Part shown: one piece after another, positions 34,795 to 42,905 of the stretch
How the letters are laid out: every line of letters begins with the position of its first letter
Numbering within the stretch: position 1 is the stretch's first letter
Origin: Bordetella parapertussis
GTDB lineage: Bacteria; Pseudomonadota; Gammaproteobacteria; Burkholderiales; SG8-41
NCBI GenBank assembly: GCA_945885345.1
Contig: CAMCYP010000001.1
Span: 1 to 64,000, forward strand
DNA: 64,000 nucleotides
Direction of reading: 5' to 3'
Position numbers and translations under genes: made by a program
The notes under the pieces: generated by a model
The model's database searches: none
The model's input: only the letters and a program-made list of their open reading frames with translations
What the model was told of the DNA's origin: nothing

Positions 34795-35775
34795 ATGATC
34801 AAAATAAAATCAGTTCTGGCGAAGTCGGTCTCGGCGATGGCACTGGGCATCGCGCTCGTCCCCTGGGTTCACGCTCAGGAATATCCGGCGCGTGCAATAC
34901 GCATCGTGCTGCCCTTCGGCCCCGGCGGCGGCAACGACGCGATGGCGCGCCTGGTCGCCGAAAAACTCGGCACCGCCCTAAACCAGCGGGTGCTGGTCGA
35001 CAACCGGCCGGGTGGCGGTAGCGTCATTGCCTCCGAAACCGTCCTCCAGGCGCCGGCAGACGGCTACACGCTGTATCTCGTCAGTTCCACGGTCGCCGCC
35101 GCACCCAGCCTGCAGAAAAGCCTCTCTTACGACACGCTCAGGGACTTCTCGCCGATCACCCGTCTGGGCGTGGTTCCCGGTGCACTGACCATACATGCGT
35201 CGCTACCGGTTAGGAACGTCAGGGAATTTCTCGTGCTGGCGAAAACCAAACCAGGCGAAGTGACCTTCGGTTCCGGCGGCATCGGTTCCGGCGGCCATCT
35301 TGCCGGCGAGATTTTCAATTACGTCGGTAAGGTCAATCTGCTGCACATCCCCTACAAAAGCACGGGCATGGCCACGCAGGCCATGCTCTCCGGGGAAGTC
35401 ATGGCCATCTTCAGCAATCCGCTTGCTGCGATGCCTCATGTCAAATCGGGACGCCTGCGTTTTCTCGGCGTGACCTCAGCACAACGCTGGCCGCTGATGC
35501 CCGAATATCCGGCCATCGCCGAAGCGGGTCTGCGCGGCTATGAATACCTGATCTGGAACGGCATGTCAGTCAAGGCCGGCACCGCACCCGCCATCATCAG
35601 CCGGCTTCACCGCGAACTCGTCACCGCGGCCAATGCGCCGGATGTTGTCAAATTCCTCGAATCTCACGGCTCGCGTCCGCTGACGCAGACGCCGGCGGAA
35701 TTCGGCGTGTACATCAAGGAACAGATTGAGCTAATCGCAAAAGTCGCCAAAGCGGCTCACTTGCAGGCCAAATGA
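34795..35775 (+). CDS. Bug/TctC periplasmic solute receptor 11
   Basis: A 326-residue Bug receptor, ATG 34795 behind CCGGAAG. Signal peptide 1-27 (WVHA|Q), PFGPGGGND (40-48), DNRPGGGSVIASE, PADGYTLYLVSSTVAAAPSL. IPYKSTGMATQ replaces VPYKGGGP, a difference in the ligand loop. Last gene of the LysR-led plus-strand set and followed immediately by the decayed LigJ 3' end, which suggests that a second LigJ-Bug pair once stood here. Confidence 0.93.
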   Translation: MIKIKSVLAKSVSAMALGIALVPWVHAQEYPARAIRIVLPFGPGGGNDAMARLVAEKLGTALNQRVLVDNRPGGGSVIASETVLQAPADGYTLYLVSSTVAAAPSLQKSLSYDTLRDFSPITRLGVVPGALTIHASLPVRNVREFLVLAKTKPGEVTFGSGGIGSGGHLAGEIFNYVGKVNLLHIPYKSTGMATQAMLSGEVMAIFSNPLAAMPHVKSGRLRFLGVTSAQRWPLMPEYPAIAEAGLRGYEYLIWNGMSVKAGTAPAIISRLHRELVTAANAPDVVKFLESHGSRPLTQTPAEFGVYIKEQIELIAKVAKAAHLQAK

Positions 35776-35819
35776 CTCTTGCCGTTGCGCTGGATAGGCA
35801 TCAAGTATGACGCGACCCC

Positions 35820-36020
35820 GCAGCTGAACTCGGAGCACACGACATCCTCTTCGCCGCGGAAATCGTCGGTGCGGTGCGCGGCATTGACCCCGAGGCGGGC
35901 CATTATTACGATGACACCAAACGCTAAATCGACAACGTCAACTGGTTGAGCGCTACGGATAAAACCAAGATTTTCAGCGGCAACGTGCGCAAGGTGTATC
36001 CGCGCTTTGCCGCGCAGTAA
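35820..36020 (+). pseudogene. Decayed 3' fragment of a LigJ homologue
   Basis: One frame reads DILFAAEIVGAVRGIDPEAG, then HYYDDTKR, an in-frame TAA at 35925-35927 where intact LigJ has Tyr, then IDNVNWLSATDKTKIFSGNV, RKVYPRF and a TAA at 36018-36020. This parallels the last 60 residues of the intact gene at 32662 (ILFASEIVGAVKGID, NTRKVYPRL). There is no start or N-terminal part, so it is a remnant. Confidence 0.88.
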
Positions 36021-36029
36021 ACCGCGGGG

Positions 36030-36377
36030 CTAGCGGTCCTGCTCCCAGTGAAACTTGTGCATCACCCGGTGCACCAGCGGCGTGAACAGCAGGGCCACCG
36101 TCACCAGCAATACCAAGCCGGCATAAAGCGCATAAGCGCCGGCAAACACCTTGCCGCCATCGGTCTGAGGCGCATCCACCGGTCCCATGCCGCCCATCAG
36201 CATGGCGGCATTGAGGAAGGCATCGCGCCACGGCAAGTCTTCGAAATACTCATAACCCGCCATGCCGATCAGCAGTGAAAATCCCAGAAACGCGGATGCA
36301 AATGCGCTGTGCAGCAGCATGCGCCGGACAAAGCGCCGGCGCGGAATCGGGGGACGGGATTTGGCTTCGTAAATCAC
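36030..36377 (-). CDS. Small integral membrane protein, unknown
   Basis: A 115-residue protein with two hydrophobic segments, roughly 24-43 and 84-105, and a loop LNAAMLMGGMGPVDAPQTDGGK between them. A basic N-terminus (RRRFVRR) and a His/Lys C-terminus suggest both ends are cytoplasmic. The GGMG loop between two membrane segments is reminiscent of small ion-channel-like proteins, but this is weak. It starts at GTG 36377 with no good ribosome site; Met20 is an alternative. On the minus strand it follows the GlsB-like gene by 14 bp. No further function can be assigned. Confidence 0.6.
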   Translation of the reverse strand: MIYEAKSRPPIPRRRFVRRMLLHSAFASAFLGFSLLIGMAGYEYFEDLPWRDAFLNAAMLMGGMGPVDAPQTDGGKVFAGAYALYAGLVLLVTVALLFTPLVHRVMHKFHWEQDR

Positions 36378-36391
36378 GAATCAGGCCGGCG

Positions 36392-36637
36392 TCAGGCCTT
36401 CTTGATGATTCGCAGCAGCACGATCAACACGATCGCGCCGATCGTCGCAACAAAAATGCTGCCAAAAAAACCGCCGCCGGCCGACAGCCCGAAAAAGCGG
36501 AACAAAAATCCGCCGACCAGCGCGCCGAGAATGCCGACCACGATATCACCCAGCACGCCGAAGCCGCCGCCCTTCACCAGCACACCTGCCAGCCAGCCAG
36601 CGATCAGACCTACCAATACCAACCAGATGAAATCCAT
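36392..36637 (-). CDS. GlsB/YeaQ/YmgE-family stress membrane protein
   Basis: An 81-residue, very hydrophobic protein with three membrane segments: MDFIWLVLVGLIAGWLAGVL, a glycine-rich GGFGVLGDIVVGILGALVGG and the C-terminal FGSIFVATIGAIVLIVLL. The GWLAGxLxxGGGFG pattern is the hallmark of the GlsB/YeaQ/YmgE (transglycosylase-associated protein) family, linked to envelope and acid stress but without known biochemistry. ATG 36637 has AGGAGAA 4 bp upstream and gives the standard family length; a longer frame starts at 36685. An AT-rich repeat lies upstream. Confidence 0.92.
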   Translation of the reverse strand: MDFIWLVLVGLIAGWLAGVLVKGGGFGVLGDIVVGILGALVGGFLFRFFGLSAGGGFFGSIFVATIGAIVLIVLLRIIKKA

Positions 36638-36696
36638 GCCGTTCTCCTGATCATGCAAACGTCGGGCAGCAATCATGCCTCGCACCCAAGTATATA

Positions 36697-36729
36697 TAAT
36701 AAGTTGTTGTTTTTATTAAATATTTAATC
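36697..36729 (+). repeat. AT-rich intergenic motif, copy 3
   Basis: AAGTTGTTGTTTTTATTAAA within an AT-only stretch that also has TATATATAATAAG. It touches the stop of the gene at 36728 and lies in the promoter region of the GlsB-like gene. Confidence 0.55.
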
Positions 36730-37192
36730 AACTGCCGCGCTCAGACACCACCCGCCCGTTACGCTCGATACGCGTCGTGCAGGAAGTCACTCCGCAATTG
36801 AATTCCGTCTTCACCACATCCTTCGGCGTAACCAGTATCGTGCCGCGACCGCGCTTCGCGGTACCGGCATCGTATTCATAAGTGATCGTTCCCGACGGTT
36901 CGCTGATGGTCATCACATAACTGATGAATTCGCCGAAATAAAGCCCGCCGCTCTGCGGCAGCACCATTTCCACGCGCAGCGGTATGCGATTCTTGGTGGT
37001 GGGGTGGATGCGGAAATAACGTTTGACGCGATCGCCGTACTGGAACGACGGATCGACCGCGGCAATGCGCTGCAGCAGTTTGATTTCGCTGGGCCGCAAC
37101 AGAGAATCTTCCACGCCCATGCCGGAAGCCGCCGCGGTCAGCGGCAACATCGCCATCATCACCAGCAGCGCGTTACGCTTCAGCGACTTCAT
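36728..37192 (-). CDS. Periplasmic protein, unknown
   Basis: A 154-residue protein with a signal peptide (MKSLKRNALLVMMAMLPLTA, cleavage after AAA|S near residue 22). The mature part has VEDSLLRPSEIKLLQRIAAV, a beta-rich middle (RVEMVLPQSGGLYFGEFISY) and a C-terminal NCGVTSCTTRIERNGRVVSE with two Cys that could pair. I do not recognise a family. ATG 37192 lies inside the cupin gene, overlapping its 3' end by 20 bp, so the two are probably translated together; the longer frame to 37261 has no signal peptide at its start and is less likely. Confidence 0.7.
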   Translation of the reverse strand: MKSLKRNALLVMMAMLPLTAAASGMGVEDSLLRPSEIKLLQRIAAVDPSFQYGDRVKRYFRIHPTTKNRIPLRVEMVLPQSGGLYFGEFISYVMTISEPSGTITYEYDAGTAKRGRGTILVTPKDVVKTEFNCGVTSCTTRIERNGRVVSERGS

Positions 37193-37556
37193 AAGCCTCG
37201 AGCCGGAAGCGCGGCGTGCAGATAGCGAGGAACACCAGGTCGCCCGTGCCGACATTGGCAATGCGCTGGCGCACCGACGGCGGAATCATTACCACGTCAC
37301 CGGCCTGCACTTCCTGCGGCGGGTAATCACCAATCTCCACGCGGCCCATACCGTCGAGAATCACGTAACGCTCCACGGTATCGCGTACGCAATGCCATTT
37401 CGTGGTTGTGCCCGGCAATACACGCGCCCGCGCAATCGACAGTTCGGGATCGCTGTCGTCGTTGGCCAGTTCGAGGATGTAACAGCCCTCCTCGATGAAC
37501 ACTTCAACACCGGGATGAGGACACAGGATGGGCGGTTGCCGCATTTTCGAATTCAT
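37173..37556 (-). CDS. Cupin-domain protein
   Basis: A 127-residue single-domain cupin. Motif 1 is degenerate (PGTTTKWHCVRDTVERYVIL, one His) and is followed by GMGRVEIGDYPPQEVQAGDV and PPSVRQRIANVGTGDLVFL. Only one clear metal His remains, so metal binding may be weak. Cupins of this kind bind small ligands or isomerise sugars; the role here is open. ATG 37556 (MNSKMRQPP) lacks a strong ribosome site; the second ATG at 37544 would shorten it by four residues. It sits 29 bp downstream of the peptidase gene. Confidence 0.82.
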   Translation of the reverse strand: MNSKMRQPPILCPHPGVEVFIEEGCYILELANDDSDPELSIARARVLPGTTTKWHCVRDTVERYVILDGMGRVEIGDYPPQEVQAGDVVMIPPSVRQRIANVGTGDLVFLAICTPRFRLEAYEVAEA

Positions 37557-37585
37557 ATTTAATGTTATGGGCAAAGCAATCGCTA

Positions 37586-38107
37586 TCAGGAAACGTAAAA
37601 ATACCAATGCCAAGGCTCGTACTGGTACCCCAGGCAATTATTCTGCGGATAGGAAAGCCGGAAACCAAATTCACCAGCCCGTGACCTCAGCCAGACGAAC
37701 GCCGCAGTCTGCTCGAATTCGACTTCGAGCGGCCGGCATGCCGGCGTAGTCAGGTCGATCGCCCGTCCTGAGTGATGCTCGCTGAAACCCGGCGGCGCAT
37801 TCACGCAGAGCACATCGGCCATGGACGCCCCCGTCGCCAGCTTACGACGAACGATCTCCGACTGTCGGTCAACACCACGAAAAGCTGAAACCACATTCAG
37901 CTCGATACCCTCCAACAGCGCTGCGGCTTTCATGCTTTTCCAGGCCATACACGCTGCTGGAATCAGCAAATGTTCCCGCCCATCGACATCGACCTCAGCC
38001 ACATCCAGTTCAGTGGCCTCCTCAAATTCAGACAATTCGCGTACAGCAATGATTTCCGGTTCGATTCCCAGCTCAGACAGTATCAATGCGATCCGCGGCG
38101 AAATCAT
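37586..38107 (-). CDS. M15-family D-Ala-D-Ala carboxypeptidase-like (VanY)
   Basis: A 173-residue protein of the VanY/M15 peptidase family, which trims the terminal D-Ala from peptidoglycan stem peptides. Seen: VVSAFRGVDRQ (72-82), the zinc motif SEHHSGRAID (109-118; His111, Asp118) and EPWHWYF (164-170; Glu164 catalytic, His167 zinc). It has no obvious signal peptide at ATG 38107, although the enzyme needs periplasmic access; some family members are anchored or cytoplasmic recyclers. Residues 20-60 are an extra N-terminal part. The gene lies 11 bp downstream of the SGNH hydrolase. Confidence 0.87.
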   Translation of the reverse strand: MISPRIALILSELGIEPEIIAVRELSEFEEATELDVAEVDVDGREHLLIPAACMAWKSMKAAALLEGIELNVVSAFRGVDRQSEIVRRKLATGASMADVLCVNAPPGFSEHHSGRAIDLTTPACRPLEVEFEQTAAFVWLRSRAGEFGFRLSYPQNNCLGYQYEPWHWYFYVS

Positions 38108-38118
38108 CGTACAGAGCC

Positions 38119-38916
38119 CTACCGCCCGTAAAATTTCTTCACCGTCTCATCCGCCACCTTCTGCAGAAAGGCCGCGTCTTCCTTGCTGACCTTGCCGTAG
38201 TAGTCGTAGGTATTGCCCACCGGTGATTTGCCGTAGATGCTGGCATACACCGTGCACGCCGCAAGATAGGTGCCGATCAGCGTCGGATGGCTGCCGTCGT
38301 AGTCCTGGTGCAGCTTGATGTCCGGACGCTGGCGGTAGGCCTCTTCAAAAGCCAACCCGGTCGGAATCACCAGTGCGCCGATTTCATTGCCCGTCTCGAC
38401 ATACATGTCTGCGGTCTTGCTGGTCATGTCGGGGCTGGCGAACTTGCTGGGCTTGATGTGCGCGGGGGTCATGTAGAGCGCAACCTTGCCGCCCTGTTTC
38501 TTGATCACCTCGTTGAACTCGACCACCTTCTCGCGGAATTTTGCCTTGGCATGCTCCGACAGCGCGTCAGTGCTGTTGCCCTGCATGATCACCAGCTGGA
38601 AAGGCTCCTTGATGCCAAGATTGCCCGGCGTCGTCAAATGCACCATGTTGTGGTGCCACAACGGTGCGCCGCCGATGGTCGCCGATTTGTATCGAATAGC
38701 TTTCTTCAGCGCAGGATCAGCTGCGGATGCGATGCGATTCACGTGATTGTGCAGGCTGTCGTTGTAATACATATAGCTGTTGCCGACAAACAATACCCGC
38801 GTGGGTGCGTCGACCTGCGGCTGTTTGACGGTCGGGCTGGCGGCTTGAACACCCGCCATCGACAACAGCGCAACAAGCAGCAGGGACTGCAGGACTGCGA
38901 CGTGACGGCATGACAT
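38119..38916 (-). CDS. Secreted SGNH-hydrolase-like protein
   Basis: A 265-residue exported protein with signal peptide 1-25 (GVQA|A). It carries SGNH-type blocks: VLFVGNSYMYYND (41-53) where GNS takes the GDS position, IMQGNST near 110 and the C-terminal DGSHPTLIGTYLAACTVYAS near 207 with the Asp-x-x-His dyad. It may be an esterase or acetyl-hydrolase of the cell envelope, in keeping with the VanY-like peptidase next to it. ATG 38916 is behind CGGAGGAG. The block order and length fit the family; the substrate cannot be predicted. Confidence 0.83.
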   Translation of the reverse strand: MSCRHVAVLQSLLLVALLSMAGVQAASPTVKQPQVDAPTRVLFVGNSYMYYNDSLHNHVNRIASAADPALKKAIRYKSATIGGAPLWHHNMVHLTTPGNLGIKEPFQLVIMQGNSTDALSEHAKAKFREKVVEFNEVIKKQGGKVALYMTPAHIKPSKFASPDMTSKTADMYVETGNEIGALVIPTGLAFEEAYRQRPDIKLHQDYDGSHPTLIGTYLAACTVYASIYGKSPVGNTYDYYGKVSKEDAAFLQKVADETVKKFYGR

Positions 38917-39123
38917 GACGAGCTCCTCCGGTTTTGGTTTTGAACCGGCATCATAGCGCCGCCGCCCCCGTCCGGGAGCCGGCTACGGCCAATATGTGGA
39001 GCGGGCCTCCCCGGCGCACGCCGCCTCCAGTAACATGGTTTCAACACGCGCTCCATGACCGCAAACGGTGGCGCCACAAGAACAACCAATAACAACAAGT
39101 ACCCCAGACCGGAGGAGCACGCC

Positions 39124-40119
39124 ATGCATGCCGTACTTCGATGTTTCCCTGCCCGCTGTACCGCGGCCTTGTTGCTGGCTCTGCTTGCAACCGGGGCCGA
39201 TGCCGCAACAGTCGCCCGCGGCGGCTATCCCGAACGCCCGATCCGCCTGCTGATCGCCCAGGCTGCCGGCGGCAATGCCGATATCATTGCGCGTGCGCTG
39301 GCTGAAGGACTCAGCGAACGGCTGGGCCAGATCGTCGTCGCCGACAACCGGCCCGGCGCGAGCGGCATCATTGCGACTGAACTCGCGGTGCGCGCCGCGC
39401 CAGACGGTTACACCATTCTGCTGGTGCCGAGTTCCTTCGGCGTGAATCCCGCCGCCAACCGCAAGCTGCCCTACGACCAGTTGCGCGACCTGGCGCCGAT
39501 CACGCTGGTGGCCAGCGCACCCAATGTGCTGGTGGTCGGCCCGGCGCTGCCGATCAAATCCGTCGCCGATCTGATCAAGGCCGCCAAGGCCAATCCCGGC
39601 AAACTTACCTACGGCTCTTCGGGCAATCTCGGCTCGCCCCACCTCGCCGGTGAACTGTTCGAACTGATGACCGGCACCGACATGGTCCACGTGCCGTACA
39701 AAGGGGCTGCCTCGGCGATGGTCGATCTGATCGGTGGCCGCATCTCGATGTCCTTCGCCAGCCTGCCCAGTGCCATCACCCACATCCGCGCCGGCCGCCT
39801 GCACCCCATCGCGGTGACCAGTGAAAAGCGGTTTCCGTTAACGCCCGATTTGCCCACGATGTCGGAATCCGGCCTGCCCGGTTTTGAAACCACTGCATGG
39901 CAGGGGCTGGTCGCACCGGCACGGACGCCACACGCAATCATCAAGCGCCTCAATGCCGAATCCGTGCAGGTCATCAACCAGCCGGCGATGCGCGACCGCA
40001 TGATCCAGAACGGCGCCGCACCCGTCGGCAGCACGCCGGAAGAACTGTGGGATTTTGCGCGCAAGCAGATCGAGAAATGGGGTAAGGTCATCAAGGCCGC
40101 AGGCATCACCCCGAACTGA
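39124..40119 (+). CDS. Bug/TctC periplasmic solute receptor 12
   Basis: A 331-residue Bug receptor; ATG 39124 has CCGGAGGAG 6 bp upstream, and a longer frame from 39055 lacks a signal peptide. Signal peptide 1-27 (GADA|A), then an unusual AQAAGGNAD (45-53) for the first ligand loop, DNRPGASGIIATE, PDGYTILLVPSSFGVNPAAN and VPYKGAASAM. It is followed by a common intergenic palindrome and the CoA-transferase. The acid it imports may be activated by that enzyme. Confidence 0.93.
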   Translation: MHAVLRCFPARCTAALLLALLATGADAATVARGGYPERPIRLLIAQAAGGNADIIARALAEGLSERLGQIVVADNRPGASGIIATELAVRAAPDGYTILLVPSSFGVNPAANRKLPYDQLRDLAPITLVASAPNVLVVGPALPIKSVADLIKAAKANPGKLTYGSSGNLGSPHLAGELFELMTGTDMVHVPYKGAASAMVDLIGGRISMSFASLPSAITHIRAGRLHPIAVTSEKRFPLTPDLPTMSESGLPGFETTAWQGLVAPARTPHAIIKRLNAESVQVINQPAMRDRMIQNGAAPVGSTPEELWDFARKQIEKWGKVIKAAGITPN

Positions 40120-40135
40120 TTCATTAAAAAAGCCA

Positions 40136-40170
40136 ACCGTTCGCCCTGAGCCCGTCGAAGGGTGAACGGT
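40136..40170. repeat. Palindromic intergenic repeat (TTCGCCCTGAG type)
   Basis: Arms ACCGTTCGCCCT and AGGGTGAACGGT (11 of 12 paired) around an 11-nt loop. Repeats of this form, with CCGTTCGCCCTGAG then CGAAGGGTGAACGG, recur between genes in many bacterial genomes. Here it sits between Bug receptor 12 and the CoA-transferase. Confidence 0.7.
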
Positions 40171-40205
40171 CATTCTTAAAGATCTTGTGTGAAGGAATAA
40201 TCATC

Positions 40206-41402
40206 GTGGCAACTCCCAACAACGGCCCGCTCTCCCGCTACACCGTGCTCGACCTCACCCGCGCCCGCTCCGGCCCGACGGCCGTGCGCCAGCTCTCGGA
40301 CTGGGGCGCAAAAGTCATCAAGATCGAAGAACTCGGCGAACAGGACGGCGACGGCAGCCCCTTCGACAAACGCCATGGCCCCGACTTCCAGAACCTGCAT
40401 CGCAACAAGCGCAGCATGGAACTCAACCTGAAGTCGCCTGAAGGCGTTGCCGTGTTCAAAAGAATGGCCGCCACCGCCGACGTCATCGTCGAGAACTACC
40501 GGCCGCAGGTGAAAAACCGGCTCGGCATCGATTACGAAACCATCAAAAAGATCAATCCGCGCATCGTCTACGGCAGCATCAGCGGCTTCGGCCAGGACGG
40601 CCCCTATGCGGATCGCCCCGGCCTCGACCAGGTCGCACAGGGCATGAGCGGCCTGATGTCAGTCACCGGCCTGCCCGGACAGGGCCCGGTGCGCGCCGGC
40701 ATCGCCATCGGCGACTCCAGCGCCGGCATGTTCCTCGCCTTCGGCATCGTCACCGCGCTGCTCGACCGCGAACACACTGGAGAGGGGCAATGGGTGCACA
40801 CCTCGCTGCTGCAGGCGCTGATCGCGATGACCGATTTTCAGGCGGCGCGCTGGACCGTTGCACAGGAAGTCGCCGGCCAGGCCGGCAACAACCACCCCAC
40901 CGCGATTCCCACCGGCACCTACAAAACAGCCGACGGCCACATCAACATTGCCGGCAGCGGCAACCTGTTCGCACGGCTGTGCAAGGCCATCGACCTGCCC
41001 GACGTGCCGAGCAATCCGGATTATTCCTCGTCAAAAATCCGCTACAAAAACCGTGACGCGCTGAACAAGGTCATCGCAGCACAGATCGAAAAGAAAACTT
41101 CGGCGGAATGGATCGCATCGCTGAACAAAGCCGGCGTGCCCTGTGGCCCGATTTACAAAATGAACGAAGTGTTTGCCGATCCGCAGGTACAGCACCTGGG
41201 TATTGCGGCGCCGGTGAAGCATTACAGGCTGGGCGATATCGGTGTTGTGAAGAACGGCATCAATTTTTCGAAGACACCGTTCAAGGTGCGTAATGCAGCG
41301 CCGGATCGGGGGGCGGAGACGGATGAGATACTGAAGGAATATGGGTACAGCGAAGCGGAGATTGCCCATCTGAAAACTGGCGGAATCACTTCAGCAAACT
41401 AG
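40206..41402 (+). CDS. Class III (CaiB/BaiF) CoA-transferase 2
   Basis: A 398-residue CoA-transferase of the CaiB/BaiF family. Seen: LSRYTVLDLTRARSGPTAVR near 9-28, NYRPQVKNRLGIDYETIK near 97-114 and RAGIAIGDSSAGMFLAF near 161-177, with the Asp at the catalytic position. GTG 40206 behind GAAGGA is taken as the start; TTG 40185 in frame is less likely. It is only distantly similar to the copy at 8046 (shared GLDQVAQGMSGLM block), so they are not recent duplicates. A lipoprotein gene follows 12 bp later. Confidence 0.92.
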   Translation: MATPNNGPLSRYTVLDLTRARSGPTAVRQLSDWGAKVIKIEELGEQDGDGSPFDKRHGPDFQNLHRNKRSMELNLKSPEGVAVFKRMAATADVIVENYRPQVKNRLGIDYETIKKINPRIVYGSISGFGQDGPYADRPGLDQVAQGMSGLMSVTGLPGQGPVRAGIAIGDSSAGMFLAFGIVTALLDREHTGEGQWVHTSLLQALIAMTDFQAARWTVAQEVAGQAGNNHPTAIPTGTYKTADGHINIAGSGNLFARLCKAIDLPDVPSNPDYSSSKIRYKNRDALNKVIAAQIEKKTSAEWIASLNKAGVPCGPIYKMNEVFADPQVQHLGIAAPVKHYRLGDIGVVKNGINFSKTPFKVRNAAPDRGAETDEILKEYGYSEAEIAHLKTGGITSAN

Positions 41403-41414
41403 AAAAGACCGCAC

Positions 41415-42110
41415 ATGATTCGTTTGGTTCGCCTCGTATTGCCGCTTGCCTCCATCATGCTCGGCGGCTGCGCGTCCACACCCGAACAAGGCGGTTACCC
41501 CGGTGCCTGGCCCCCGTTGGCACGAATGACTACCGCCGAGGACTGCCCCAGCCTGGCCGGAACCTTCAACGACTCACCATTTGCGATGAGCGCTGCGGAA
41601 ACCGATTTTTCGAAATCTTCGCCTGTCAATTTGACGGCCCTGTTCGCGCGCATGGCGAAATCAGCTTTACCTCCATCGAGGGTCTCACCCTCCGAGCGCG
41701 CGCTCAAAGCCTGGCGCGTGCCATCGGAAGCTCGCACAGTAGCGATTGAGCAATCGAGCGCCTCGCTGATGATCAAGTTCATGGATGGACCTGATCCCGA
41801 TAGCCAAATTACCTTTCGGCGGTCACTTGCCCCGCTGCTGGAGACAAGGCTGGACGACGTATTCATCTGCGACTCGTCTGATGGCATTCCCCGTTTGCAC
41901 TTCATGCTTGATGTGGACGCAATCGCAGGTGGAGCGGCGTTTATTGGAGCCGGACTTTCGCGAAAGAATCTCACGCTCTACAGGGCAACTGATGCATCGC
42001 TGGTCGCCGAATGGACCGAACGGACGGCCGGCCTGATACTAGTCGTTCCTTTCTTCCAGGAGCGCAGCGTTTGGCGGCTATACCATCCGACGGCGACGAC
42101 TGCCCCGTGA
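41415..42110 (+). CDS. Putative lipoprotein, unknown
   Basis: A 231-residue protein with a lipoprotein signal peptide: MIRLVRLVLPLASIMLGGC, lipobox LGGC with the modified Cys19. The rest shows no family I recognise: a stretch FARMAKSALPPSRVSPSERA near 80-100 and a C-terminal part rich in beta strands (RLYHPTA end). It begins 12 bp after the CoA-transferase but need not be functionally linked. The weak ribosome site (AGAAAAG) and slightly lower GC than the transferase are noted. Probably an outer- or inner-membrane-anchored protein. Confidence 0.75.
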   Translation: MIRLVRLVLPLASIMLGGCASTPEQGGYPGAWPPLARMTTAEDCPSLAGTFNDSPFAMSAAETDFSKSSPVNLTALFARMAKSALPPSRVSPSERALKAWRVPSEARTVAIEQSSASLMIKFMDGPDPDSQITFRRSLAPLLETRLDDVFICDSSDGIPRLHFMLDVDAIAGGAAFIGAGLSRKNLTLYRATDASLVAEWTERTAGLILVVPFFQERSVWRLYHPTATTAP

Positions 42111-42152
42111 GACCCAGCCCCTCGCCGCACTTACTACGCCCTGCGGTTAACT

Positions 42153-42186
42153 TTATAAGTATTTGTTTTTATTGAATTTTTAATAG
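42153..42186 (+). repeat. AT-rich intergenic motif, copy 4
   Basis: TATAAGTATTTGTTTTTATT then GAATTTTTAATAG. It carries the full 15-bp core AAGTATTTGTTTTTA, identical to copies 6 and 7. It lies 43 bp after the lipoprotein stop and upstream of the toxin-like gene. Confidence 0.7.
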
Positions 42187-42241
42187 CAAGCCAGCGGTGC
42201 CGCAATCAATGCAGACACGGCGTGTTGTCATTCTCTCCAAC

Positions 42242-42538
42242 ATGAAAGCTGTCGCCCTGCTGCGCACACGCATCGCGTACTCGGAGACCGCATTCGCGGA
42301 ACTGGTGCTATAGCATTTACCCAAGGCCTTGCCGGGCTCGCCACACCGGTTCAAGTACCGGCTGGCTTATGTGGTCAACGGCGAATGCGTCGTCCGCTAC
42401 GACAACGAATCAGGCAAAGGCGATCACCGGCATTTCGGCCATTCGGAAAGCAATTACCGCTTTGTTGAAGCAGATCGATTGATCAAAGACTTTCAAAGCA
42501 ACATTGACAGGTGGAATCATGAAAACAGTCATTCTTGA
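42242..42538 (+). pseudogene. TumE-family toxin with in-frame TAG
   Basis: The frame from ATG 42242 reads MKAVALLRTRIAYSETAFAE, then LVL, TAG at 42311-42313, then HLPKALPGSPHRFKYRLAYV, VNGECVVRYDNESGKGDHRH, FGHSESNYRFVEADRLIKD and stops at 42538. This is a TumE (DUF6516) toxin of about 98 residues, with KYRLAYVV and DNESGKGDHRH as the family core. Intact homologues have Trp where the TAG stands, so a single TGG to TAG change broke it. Re-initiation at TTG 42329 would give only 69 residues. It overlaps the antitoxin gene by 20 bp. Confidence 0.82.
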
Positions 42539-42866
42539 CGCGCGTAACTCGAAAGAGGCCATGCAGGACTTCGCGCGAACCTGGAAGTCCGGCAAGGCCG
42601 CCAAAACGGCGCGCATCAGCTTCGCCAGCCCCGAGCTGCTGTGGAAAGTGCTGACCGCCAAACGCTGGGGACTGCTCAAGTGCCTGTGCGGCGCCGGACC
42701 AGTATCGATCCGTGAAGCCGCCCGCCGCACCGGTCGCGATGTCAAAGCCGTGCACGGCGATGTCACCGCCCTGCTCAATGCCGGCGTGCTGGAACGTTCG
42801 GAAGACGGGCTGATCGTGTTTCCGTACGAAGCGGTGAAGGTGGAGTTTTTGCTGGAAGCGGCTTAG
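42519..42866 (+). CDS. TumA/HVO_A0114-family DNA-binding antitoxin
   Basis: A 115-residue protein of the HVO_A0114-type DNA-binding family, the usual partner (antitoxin and repressor) of TumE toxins. Seen: ARISFASPELLWKVLTAKRW near 37-56, then the winged helix GPVSIREAARRTGRDVKAVH and GDVTALLNAGVLERSEDGL. ATG 42519 has AGGTGG 5 bp upstream and overlaps the toxin frame by 20 bp, a normal arrangement for this pair. It seems intact although the toxin is broken, as expected if the toxin was lost first. It converges with the NACHT gene, 39 bp between stops. Confidence 0.88.
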   Translation: MKTVILDARNSKEAMQDFARTWKSGKAAKTARISFASPELLWKVLTAKRWGLLKCLCGAGPVSIREAARRTGRDVKAVHGDVTALLNAGVLERSEDGLIVFPYEAVKVEFLLEAA

Positions 42867-42905
42867 GAAAAAAATGGGGCTCCGTCCCTATATCATTGGC
42901 TTAAC

